Below are positions 1 to 6,418 of a DNA stretch of 24,383 nucleotides, in pieces. Position 1 is the first letter of the stretch. Every line of letters begins with the position of its first letter. Made by a program: the position numbers and the translations under genes. The notes below the pieces were generated by a model. That model was not told the DNA's origin, made no database searches, and saw only the letters and a list, made by a program, of their open reading frames with translations. Where the stretch lies: contig NZ_JBAKHX010000100.1 in the NCBI RefSeq assembly GCF_036906915.1, forward strand, positions 1 to 24,383. Direction: 5' to 3'. This DNA is from Phytohabitans sp036906915 (GTDB lineage Bacteria; Actinomycetota; Actinomycetes; Mycobacteriales; Micromonosporaceae).

Positions 1-372
1 AGCGACGCCACCACGAGTTTCACCCACCTGCGGGTGGCCCGAAGGGCCAGGGTTTCTTGATCGTTGAGAAAGCCCTTGATCGGCGGCGCCGCGCAGGACG
101 TTCCTTGGAGCGCTCCGCGCCGAAAACCCTCGCGGCTTTCGGTGTACCGCAGCGGCCGTGACCGCCGCCGCGCCGTACGGCTTGGCACTCGACGACGCGG
201 CCATAACCCACCCTGGCGGCATCAACCCAAACGGGTGAACGGCAAACGGTGACGTTTCGCAAGGAAGGCGAGGTCATCGCCCGGATTGAGGCCGCACCGG
301 GGGAAGCTGTGTCACGCCAACACTGAGCCATCGACGTGCGACCTTGTGTGAGCGTTGGTAGTTTCGGCCCTG
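1..372. other. Intergenic stretch upstream of the secreted repeat protein
   Basis: I see no convincing gene here. Open frames on both strands have shadow-like composition and no ribosome binding site. The stretch holds a short hairpin at 35-49 followed by GGGTTTCTT, which could end a gene lying before the window. Two direct copies of TTGATCG occur near 56-62 and 76-82. The 11-base string GCCCTTGATCG at 72-82 is identical to part of the right arms of the palindromes at 9836-9896 and 10813-10873. A 13-base string, CCTTGATCGGCGG, at 74-86 recurs at 9906-9918. The stretch therefore belongs to the same intergenic repeat vocabulary as the other side of the cluster. The promoter of the next gene must lie here, but I cannot place it. 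Confidence 0.55.
35..60 (+). terminator. Possible terminator of a gene left of the window
   Basis: TGGCCC and GGGCCA (35-40 and 44-49) pair perfectly around a GAA loop, and GGGTTTCTT follows. The stem is short and the T run is broken. An alternative stem, CCACC/GGTGG at 24-37, competes with it. This is a weak candidate. Confidence 0.3.
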
Positions 373-1863
373 ATGTCCAACTCGACGCTCGTCCGGACGG
401 TCCTGCGCCTGCTCATCGTGGCAGGCGGGGCCGTGGCGGCATACGTCGTGTGTGGACTGTTGGCGGGGCCGGTGCGCGCCGACGACGGTGGGGGAGGGCG
501 TGGGCTGGTCGGCGGGCTGACCGCGGCGGTCGGCGTCGACCTGCCCGATCTCCCCGATCTGCCTGCCCCGGACGTGCCCGCCGCGGACCCGCCTGTCCGG
601 GATCGGGTGGCTGATGACCCGCCGCCCGCCCGCGACCGGCCCGCAGCGCCGCCGGCGAGGTCTGCTCCGGACCGCGCGCCCATTCCGACATCTCTCCCCG
701 ATCGGCCGGCCGGGTCCAGCGCGGACGTGCCGTCCCGAGAGCGGCCGCCGTCGCGTCCAGAATCTCCGGAACCGCCGGTGCCGGTGCCTGTGCCGGATCC
801 GCGGCCGAGCCTGCCAGTGGGCTCTGCCAGTGCCGATGCCGGTGCCGTCGGCCCGGCCGGGTCCGTGGGTCTGGCGGCCTTTGTAGAAGAGGCGGTGTCC
901 GGAGTCGTCGCGCGGGGTGGTGCCGCCCGCGGCCCGGTGGACGAGGCGGTCTCGCGCCTACCTGAGGTGTTGGATGAGGTGGTCGCCCCCGCTGGGCTCG
1001 AGCAGGTCGGCGGCGCGCCACTCAAGCCCGTCGCGGGCTCCGGGCTTGACGTGGCTGGGCTTGACGTGGCTGGGCTTGACGTGGCCGGGCTTGACGTGGC
1101 CGGGCTTGACGTGGCCGGGCTTGACGTGGCCGGGCTTGACGTGGCAGGCGTCGCCGGGACGGCTGCGGGCGCGACACTCGGGTCGGTTGCGGGCGGTGGA
1201 CTCGGCACGGTCGGCGCGGTCGTCGGTGTGGTGGTCGAACCGGTGGTGGGCAGCGTCGGTGCGATCGTGTCCGGGGTGGTCGAGCCGGTCGTTGGGGCAG
1301 TGCTCGGACCGGTGAGCGTGGTGCTCGGGCCGGTGGTGGGCGGTGTGGGTTCTGTCGCCGGCGCGGTGCTCGGGCCTGTCCTCGGTGGCGTGGTCGAAGT
1401 CGTCGGCGAGGTCGGGGGCGGCGTCGCCGGGCCGGTGGTCGGTGGTGTGAGCAGTGTGCCGTCCGGCAGTTCGCCGACGGCCGAGGGGTCGCCGTTTGGC
1501 ACCGGCACGGGCACGGCGCCGGTCGCCCCGGTGGAAGCGGCCGTCGCGCCCGCCCAGACAGTCGTGGCCATGGCGAGCGGTCCGATCAGCGCGCCGGGCC
1601 CGCGGCGAGACGTGGCGTGGCCGGGCGACGTACTCCATGAAAGCGCTGGCGGGCAGCGCCCGGCGCCTGATGCTCCGCCACGCGCGCCGGGTGGCCTAGG
1701 TGGTTGTTCCGCCGCGCACAGCGCGGCCGGCGGGCCGTCGCTGCCGTCGGTCGTGCCCGGTGAGGCGCCGGGGCGGCCCCACGCGCGGGCCGGGCTGGCC
1801 GCAGCGCCGACACATCTTCTCCGCGCCGGCCGGTTGCCCGGCGTCTTGCCGCTTCCCGGTTGA
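373..1863 (+). CDS. Secreted low-complexity protein with GLDVA repeats
   Basis: I do not recognise this family. From the ATG at 373 the product is 496 aa; the frame is also open from a TTG at 355, and neither start has a strong Shine-Dalgarno. The N-terminus looks like a Sec signal peptide: a basic start, a hydrophobic run (LLIVAGGAVAAYVVCGLLAG), then a polar ADD junction at about residue 35. A Pro/Asp/Arg-rich section follows to about residue 150. Next comes GLDVA repeated seven times (about residues 224-258), then a long Val/Gly/Pro section with recurring GPVVGGV and EPVVG blocks. The last 90 residues change to Ala/Arg/Pro-rich sequence that could reflect a frameshift near 1600, or just low-complexity coding. 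An extracellular or wall-associated structural role is plausible, but nothing catalytic is visible. It is followed by 231 bases and then the regulator genes. Confidence 0.6.
   Translation: MSNSTLVRTVLRLLIVAGGAVAAYVVCGLLAGPVRADDGGGGRGLVGGLTAAVGVDLPDLPDLPAPDVPAADPPVRDRVADDPPPARDRPAAPPARSAPDRAPIPTSLPDRPAGSSADVPSRERPPSRPESPEPPVPVPVPDPRPSLPVGSASADAGAVGPAGSVGLAAFVEEAVSGVVARGGAARGPVDEAVSRLPEVLDEVVAPAGLEQVGGAPLKPVAGSGLDVAGLDVAGLDVAGLDVAGLDVAGLDVAGLDVAGVAGTAAGATLGSVAGGGLGTVGAVVGVVVEPVVGSVGAIVSGVVEPVVGAVLGPVSVVLGPVVGGVGSVAGAVLGPVLGGVVEVVGEVGGGVAGPVVGGVSSVPSGSSPTAEGSPFGTGTGTAPVAPVEAAVAPAQTVVAMASGPISAPGPRRDVAWPGDVLHESAGGQRPAPDAPPRAPGGLGGCSAAHSAAGGPSLPSVVPGEAPGRPHARAGLAAAPTHLLRAGRLPGVLPLPG
1042..1146 (+). 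repeat. Seven tandem 15-bp repeats (GLDVA)
   Basis: Seven head-to-tail copies of GGGCTTGACGTGGCN occupy 1042-1146. They differ only at the last base (T, T, C, C, C, C, A). Each copy encodes Gly-Leu-Asp-Val-Ala in frame with the surrounding gene, so copy number can change without breaking the frame. The near identity suggests recent slippage expansion. Confidence 0.95.
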
Positions 1864-2094
1864 GATCAGCAGCACCAACGGAGCGCCGTGCGTGCCGCGC
1901 GGTGGTCCGCGTACTCAGTGTGCTTGATCGGGCCCGGCAGGGGGACCTGCCGCGAGCCACCGAGGCCATCGGTACGCCGTCAGAAACCCCGAGATTGCTC
2001 CGCGGAGTACCCGCGGCAACCGGCTGACGATGCGCCGAAGGCGAGGCGTGGCCCGCCCGTGCTGATCCGCGTACCGGAGATCGGAGAACGCCTC

Positions 2095-2700
2095 GTGATC
2101 GGGGTTGTGATCGTCGAGGAGATGGGGTTGTTGCGCAGCGCGTTGAGCGCCGTGCTGTCGAGAGAGAGCGATGTGGAGGTGCTGGGCGAGGTCGACTCGA
2201 TCGAGCGGGTCACGGGGCGTCCCGACGTGATCGTGGTCGATCTGGACCTCACCGCGGGAAACGAGCATGCGAAGGACGCGCTGACCGCGGTGGCGCGGGT
2301 ACGGGTCCGGCTGCCGGGCGCCGCGGTGCTGGCCATGAGCGCCCGCTGGAGCGCTGACCTGCTCTTGCGGGCGGTCGAGGCCGAGGTGCTCGGCTTCGTG
2401 AGCAAGGACCTGTCCCCTGACCGGTTCGTGCGGCTGGTGCGGCTGATCGCTCGCGGCGAGCGGGTAATTGATCCGAGGGTGGCTGCGGCTGCGTTCAACC
2501 CGCCCGCCAACCCGCTGACGGAGCGGGAGCGCGACGTGCTGCGCGCCGCCGCGGAAGGGTTGCCTCCCAAGGAGATCGCTACGCGCCTGCACCTGGCGCA
2601 CGGCACCGTACGGAACCGGCTGTCCGACATCATGCGCAAAACCGGCGCCCGCAATCGGCTGGAAGCCATCCAGGTGGCCAGGGAGAAGGGGTGGTTATGA
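2095..2700 (+). CDS. LuxR-type orphan response regulator 1
   Basis: A 201-aa regulator with a receiver-like domain (about 1-118) and a C-terminal LuxR/NarL helix-turn-helix (about 138-201: PLTERERDVLRAAAEG, then KEIATRLHL and GTVRNRLSDIM). Such proteins bind promoter DNA as dimers. In the SapB/AmfS clusters of streptomycetes the pathway activator, RamR/AmfR, is of this type. I chose the GTG at 2095, which has GGAGA seven bases upstream and puts the first receiver strand (MIGVVIVEE) at the N-terminus; an in-frame ATG at 1888 would add 69 residues of unrelated composition. The receiver keeps the acidic pair (E8/E9), the phospho-acceptor position (D49) and the switch lysine (K104), so it is the least degenerate of the three regulators here. 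The last sense codon is TTA (2695-2697), a rare codon in such genomes. The next regulator gene follows after 40 bases. Confidence 0.9.
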   Translation: MIGVVIVEEMGLLRSALSAVLSRESDVEVLGEVDSIERVTGRPDVIVVDLDLTAGNEHAKDALTAVARVRVRLPGAAVLAMSARWSADLLLRAVEAEVLGFVSKDLSPDRFVRLVRLIARGERVIDPRVAAAAFNPPANPLTERERDVLRAAAEGLPPKEIATRLHLAHGTVRNRLSDIMRKTGARNRLEAIQVAREKGWL

Positions 2701-2740
2701 AGACAAGCGGCCAAGATAGTGGCGTGTTTCAATGTGCACC

Positions 2741-3325
2741 GTGATTCGGACCTTGCTCGTACTCGACGGAGGACTGGTACGCGGCGCGCTCGCGTTCGTG
2801 CTGTCGGCGCAACCTGACATCGAGGTTGTGGCGCAGGTCGAGCCGGGTGCCGAGGTGTGGGGCCGGGCGGCGGCGCTCAGGCCGGACGTCTCGGTCGTCG
2901 ACATGGCGGCGGTCGGCGCGGGGTCGCGCTTCCCATGCCGGACGCTGGTGCTGGCGGCGCCGCGGGAGGCGCGCGCGTTGAGTGCCGCGCTGCGGTATCA
3001 GGCGCACACCTGTGGCTTCCTCGGCCACCAGGTGCCGCCAGACCGGATCGTCGCCGGCGTACGCCGCCTGGCCGGCGGGGAGCCGGTCGCCGACCCGGAA
3101 CTGGTGGTCGCCGCTGTGAAGAGGTCGAACCCGCTCACCGAGCGGGAGATGCAGGTGTTGCAGATCGCGGCGACCGGCTGGCCCGCGAAGGAGATCGCGC
3201 GCGAGCTGTGCCTGTCTCCGGGGACGGTGCGCAATTACCTGTCGCGCGCGCTCAGCAAGGTCGGTGCGCGCACCCGAATCGAAGCGGTCCGCATCGCACG
3301 TGACGCGGGGTGGATCTTGCAGTAG
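2741..3325 (+). CDS. LuxR-type orphan response regulator 2
   Basis: A 194-aa paralogue of the regulators at 2095 and 10021. It has a receiver-like domain (1-115) and a LuxR helix-turn-helix (130-194, PLTEREMQVLQIAATG, then GTVRNYLSRALSKVGARTRIEAVRIARDAGW). The GTG at 2741 is preferred over the ATG at 2732. It gives MIRTLLVLDGGLVRGALAFVL, which aligns without a gap to MIQVLLGQRGTLFRGALATVL of the regulator at 10021-10635. No Shine-Dalgarno is evident. The receiver has D54 at the phospho-site position. It has only one acidic residue (D9) where two are usual, and His (GFLGHQ, about residue 96) where the conserved lysine should be. Phosphorylation control is therefore doubtful. It likely acts with its neighbours on the lanthipeptide promoter. 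The gene ends in a strong terminator 30 bases downstream. Confidence 0.9.
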   Translation: MIRTLLVLDGGLVRGALAFVLSAQPDIEVVAQVEPGAEVWGRAAALRPDVSVVDMAAVGAGSRFPCRTLVLAAPREARALSAALRYQAHTCGFLGHQVPPDRIVAGVRRLAGGEPVADPELVVAAVKRSNPLTEREMQVLQIAATGWPAKEIARELCLSPGTVRNYLSRALSKVGARTRIEAVRIARDAGWILQ

Positions 3326-3354
3326 TGCCGAATCTCTATAACTCGAATAGGAAT

Positions 3355-3386
3355 AGCGGCGCGGCCCTGGATGTGGCCGCGCCGCT
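3355..3386 (+). terminator. Terminator hairpin after regulator 2
   Basis: AGCGGCGCGGCC (3355-3366) and GGCCGCGCCGCT (3375-3386) form a perfect 12-bp stem around an 8-base loop. It starts 29 bases after the stop codon, and GCGTTCT follows rather than a full T run. This separates the regulator pair from the biosynthetic operon, implying that ramC has its own promoter in 3387-3541. Confidence 0.8.
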
Positions 3387-3461
3387 GCGTTCTAAACCCG
3401 TTGTTACACACTTTCTGGCCGTGAAATACGCACAAGTAGCGATCGATATCCTCATCGTCCA

Positions 3462-3481
3462 CTGGTGACTGTGGTCACTAG
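3462..3481. promoter_or_regulatory. Candidate operator upstream of ramC
   Basis: CTGGTGAC-TGTG-GTCACTAG is an inverted repeat of 8-base arms with one mismatch, 60 bases before the ramC start. Its size and position suit a dimeric regulator such as the LuxR-type proteins encoded next door. The same sequence is not obvious upstream of the regulator genes themselves. This is inference from symmetry and position only. Confidence 0.4.
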
Positions 3482-3541
3482 AGCGGATCGACCGCCGTCG
3501 CAACTATGAACTCACCGATGAAACGAAGGTGAGGGGCCGGC

Positions 3542-6148
3542 ATGGACGACCGATACGAAGCGTTCTGCATGGCCGACCTCATGTTCTACGACGTCCTGCA
3601 CGCCAAGCCCGCCGCGGGCTTCGCCAGCGCCGAGCGCGCCCTGCCGGACGGTTGGCAGCGCCGGGAGCAGGACGACTGGATCGTGTTCCGCTCCGGAAAC
3701 CCCGGCCTGCCGGACCAGGGCTGGAAGATCCACGTATCGGCGTGCCTGGACAACGCGGAGCGCATCATCGGCGTGGTCTGGGACTACTGCATGCCCCGCG
3801 GCATCGACTTCAAGGTGCTCCGATCGCCGGCGACATTGCTCGCTCGGGTGTCGAAGTACGCACCGCGCGGGTACAGCGGCAAACTCGTGACGATCTACCC
3901 GGTCGACGACGCCGCGTGCGAGACGATCCTGCGGGAGCTGGGGGCACTGCTCGACGGTGAACCGAGCCCCTACATCCTAAGTGACCTGCGGTGGGGTGCC
4001 GGCCCGTTGTACGTGCGATACGGGGCTTTCAGCAGCCGGTACTGCGTCGCCGACAACGGCCAGGTGGTGCCCGCGATCGCCGACGACACCGGCACGCTCG
4101 TGCCTGACCGCCGCACCCCCGTGTTTCACCTGCCGCCGTGGGTCACCCTGCCAGACTTCCTCGCGCCGCACCTCGCCGCGCGCAACGCGGTCACGTTCGC
4201 CCACGTACCGTACACAGTGGAGCGTGTGCTGCACTTCTCCAACGGCGGCGGCATCTACGCCGGCACGGACACCCGCACCGGTACGCCCGTCGTGCTCAAG
4301 GAGGGCCGGCCGCATGCCGGCATCGACGCCCGTGGCCACGATGCGGTACGCCGCGTCGAGCGCGAGTACGAGATGCTGCGCGCGCTGGCCGGGGTGCCCG
4401 GCATTCCCGAGGCGTACGACCTGTTCTCGGTGGGCGAGCACCGCTTCCTGGCGATGGCGCACGTCGAGGGACAGCCGCTGAGCAAGGCCATCGTGCACCG
4501 GTACCCGCTGACCGACCCGACGTCCGGGCCGGCCGAGCGGGCGGAGTACACGACCTGGGCGCTCGACGTGTACCGCCAGGTCGAGGCGGCGATCCACGGC
4601 GTCAACGAGCGCGGGTTCGTGTACGGCGACCTGCACCTGTTCAACGTGATGGTGCGCGACGACGGCACCGCCGCGCTGCTCGACTTCGAGGTGGCGGCGC
4701 CGATGGCGACGGCCACCCGGCCGGCCCTCGGCAACCAGGGCTTCAGCGCGCCCCGCGGCACCAAGGGCCGCGACGTCGACCGGTACGGGCTGGCGTGCCT
4801 GCGGTTGGCCCTGTTCCTGCCGATGGCGAACCTGCTCGGACTGTCGCGGGCGAAGGCGCGGCATTGGGCCGAGATCATTTCGGAGCACTTCCCGGTGCCC
4901 CGCGACTTCCTCACCGAGGCGGTCGAGGTGATCGCCCCCGCCTCGAACGCGGAGACCGCCCCCGCCCCCATGCCGCGGATCGAACCCGACCCCGCGGGCT
5001 GGCCAACCCTGCGCGACAACCTCGCTCGGGCGATCCTGGCCAGCGCCACACCCGACCGCGCCGACCGGTTGTTCCCCGGTGACATCCAGCAGTTCCCGCT
5101 CGGCGCGATCGGGTTGGCGTACGGGGCGGCGGGCGTGCTGTACGCGCTGTCCGTCACCGGCGCCGACCGCCAACCGCAGCTCGAGGAGTGGCTGCTGCGC
5201 AAGGCCACCCGGCCACCGGAGGGCAGCCGGCTTGGGCTCTACGACGGGCTGCACGGTGCGGCGTTCGCGCTCGACCACCTCGGGTACCGGCAGGCCGCGC
5301 TCGACGTGATCGACCTGTGCCTCCGGGAGGACTGGACGACGCTCGGCTCCGACCTGCAGGGCGGGCTGGCCGGAGTCGGCCTCAACCTGCTGCACCTCGC
5401 CGACCGCACCGGCGAGCCGGCGCTGCGGATCGCCGCGCACCGGGCGGTCGAACTGGTCGCCGACCGGCTCGGCGACGAGGATTCGGTGCCGGAGGTCAGC
5501 GGGCGTGAGCACCCGTACGCAGGGCTGATGCGTGGCTCGTCCGGCGCGGCGCTCCTGCTGATGCGCGCGTACGACGACACCGGCGACCCCGCGCTGCTCG
5601 ACAAGGCGGCGACCGCGCTGCGGCAGGATCTGCGCCGCTGCGTCGAGCGCGACAACGGGGTGCTGCACGTCAACGAGGGCTGGCGCACCCTGCCCTACCT
5701 GGACGTCGGCAGCGTTGGCGTCGGCATGGTGCTCGACGAGTACCTGGCGCGGCGGCACGACGACCAGTTCGCCGCGGCGGTGCCGGGCATCGAGCTCGCC
5801 GCGCAGTCCACGATGTACGTGCTGCCGGGGCTTCACACCGGACGGTCCGGCATCCTGCTCTACCTCGCCGGCCGCTCCGCCGAGCCCACCGCTGACCCGC
5901 GGGTCAGCAAGCATGTGCGCGGGCTGGCCTGGCACGCCATCCCGTACGGCGGCGGGCTCGCCTTCCCCGGCACCGCGCTGCTCCGGCTCTCCATGGACCT
6001 GGCCACCGGCACCGCCGGCGTGCTGCTCGCCCTCGGCGCGGCGCTGCACGACCAGCCGGTGCACCTGCCGATGCTGCCGCCCACGCGGCGCTCGGCCCCA
6101 CAGACCCCCGCGCCAGCCGGCGCGGGTCGGATATCCCCCAACCCCTGA
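3542..6148 (+). CDS. ramC: Class III lanthipeptide synthetase, RamC/LanKC type
   Basis: The protein is 868 aa, normal for LanKC. It installs (methyl)lanthionine or labionin rings in the precursor encoded 13 bases downstream. It has an N-terminal phospho-Ser/Thr lyase domain (about 1-205), a Ser/Thr kinase domain (about 225-480) and a LanC-like cyclase domain (about 515-845). In the kinase I see the ATP lysine in VVLKEG (K253), the catalytic loop YGDLHLFNV (D363, N368) and the metal-binding LLDFE (D381). The cyclase keeps the repeated glycine motifs (GLYDGLHG, QGGLAGVGL, GLMRGSSG, GLHTGRSG, TGTAGVLLAL). It lacks the Cys-Cys-His zinc ligands of LanC/LanL, which marks class III rather than class IV. 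A purine-rich AAGGTGAGGGG precedes the ATG. The C-terminal tail (about 845-868) is Pro/Ala-rich and probably disordered. The product acts in the cytoplasm. Confidence 0.97.
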   Translation: MDDRYEAFCMADLMFYDVLHAKPAAGFASAERALPDGWQRREQDDWIVFRSGNPGLPDQGWKIHVSACLDNAERIIGVVWDYCMPRGIDFKVLRSPATLLARVSKYAPRGYSGKLVTIYPVDDAACETILRELGALLDGEPSPYILSDLRWGAGPLYVRYGAFSSRYCVADNGQVVPAIADDTGTLVPDRRTPVFHLPPWVTLPDFLAPHLAARNAVTFAHVPYTVERVLHFSNGGGIYAGTDTRTGTPVVLKEGRPHAGIDARGHDAVRRVEREYEMLRALAGVPGIPEAYDLFSVGEHRFLAMAHVEGQPLSKAIVHRYPLTDPTSGPAERAEYTTWALDVYRQVEAAIHGVNERGFVYGDLHLFNVMVRDDGTAALLDFEVAAPMATATRPALGNQGFSAPRGTKGRDVDRYGLACLRLALFLPMANLLGLSRAKARHWAEIISEHFPVPRDFLTEAVEVIAPASNAETAPAPMPRIEPDPAGWPTLRDNLARAILASATPDRADRLFPGDIQQFPLGAIGLAYGAAGVLYALSVTGADRQPQLEEWLLRKATRPPEGSRLGLYDGLHGAAFALDHLGYRQAALDVIDLCLREDWTTLGSDLQGGLAGVGLNLLHLADRTGEPALRIAAHRAVELVADRLGDEDSVPEVSGREHPYAGLMRGSSGAALLLMRAYDDTGDPALLDKAATALRQDLRRCVERDNGVLHVNEGWRTLPYLDVGSVGVGMVLDEYLARRHDDQFAAAVPGIELAAQSTMYVLPGLHTGRSGILLYLAGRSAEPTADPRVSKHVRGLAWHAIPYGGGLAFPGTALLRLSMDLATGTAGVLLALGAALHDQPVHLPMLPPTRRSAPQTPAPAGAGRISPNP

Positions 6149-6161
6149 AAGGAGTGCCACC

Positions 6162-6308
6162 ATGGCACTGCTCGACCTGCAAGGCATGGACACCCCGAGC
6201 CCCGAACTCGCGGCGGACAGCAGCAACAGCAAGCACTCGTGTGGCGGCAGCGAGCTCAGCGTCACCCTGTGTGGCGAGAGCGGCCTGAGCGTCCTGCTCT
6301 GCAAGTGA
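6162..6308 (+). CDS. ramS: SapB/AmfS-like class III lanthipeptide precursor
   Basis: A 48-aa precursor peptide and the substrate of the upstream RamC. AAAGGAG lies eight bases before the ATG and overlaps the end of ramC. The leader opens with MALLDLQGMDTP, matching the LFDLQSMETP region of Streptomyces RamS and the LLDLQ leader motif recognised by class III enzymes. The core has Ser-x-x-Ser-x-x-x-Cys at S30/S33/C37 and S40/S43/C47, the labionin/lanthionine pattern, joined by Gly-Glu as SapB's rings are joined by Gly-Asp. A third copy of the same spacing, S20/S23/C27, lies just before, and the three cysteines are exactly ten residues apart. Whether this first copy is modified or belongs to the leader is open. 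In Streptomyces the mature product is a secreted morphogenetic surfactant; that role here is inference. Confidence 0.95.
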   Translation: MALLDLQGMDTPSPELAADSSNSKHSCGGSELSVTLCGESGLSVLLCK

Positions 6309-6358
6309 CGGCGTCGCCCGTGATCCGCGAGCACTGACAGCGGAGTCGTGACAACGAA

Positions 6359-6399
6359 GCCGCGGTCCCGGACGAGTGTCGGTCGTCCGGGGCCGCGGC
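6359..6399 (+). terminator. Hairpin between ramS and ramA (attenuator or stabiliser)
   Basis: GCCGCGGTCCCGGAC (6359-6373) pairs with GTCCGGGGCCGCGGC (6385-6399). That gives 15 pairs, one of them U-G, around an 11-base loop. There is no T tract. Sitting after the precursor and before the exporter genes, it may terminate part of the transcription or protect the ramS message, so that much more precursor than transporter is made. Confidence 0.75.
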
Positions 6400-6418
6400 A
6401 CCGTGAGATGGAGTCTAT

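Noticed and set aside
20..331. A minus-strand frame of 103 codons at the left edge
   Set aside because: No ribosome site and no domain; part of it is made of the intergenic TTGATCG repeat.
1042..1146. CRISPR-like array
   Set aside because: The 15-bp repeats are head to tail with no spacers and are in frame coding sequence.
3542..6148. Class IV (LanL) synthetase
   Set aside because: The cyclase domain lacks the Cys/Cys-His zinc ligands, and the precursor is SapB-like.
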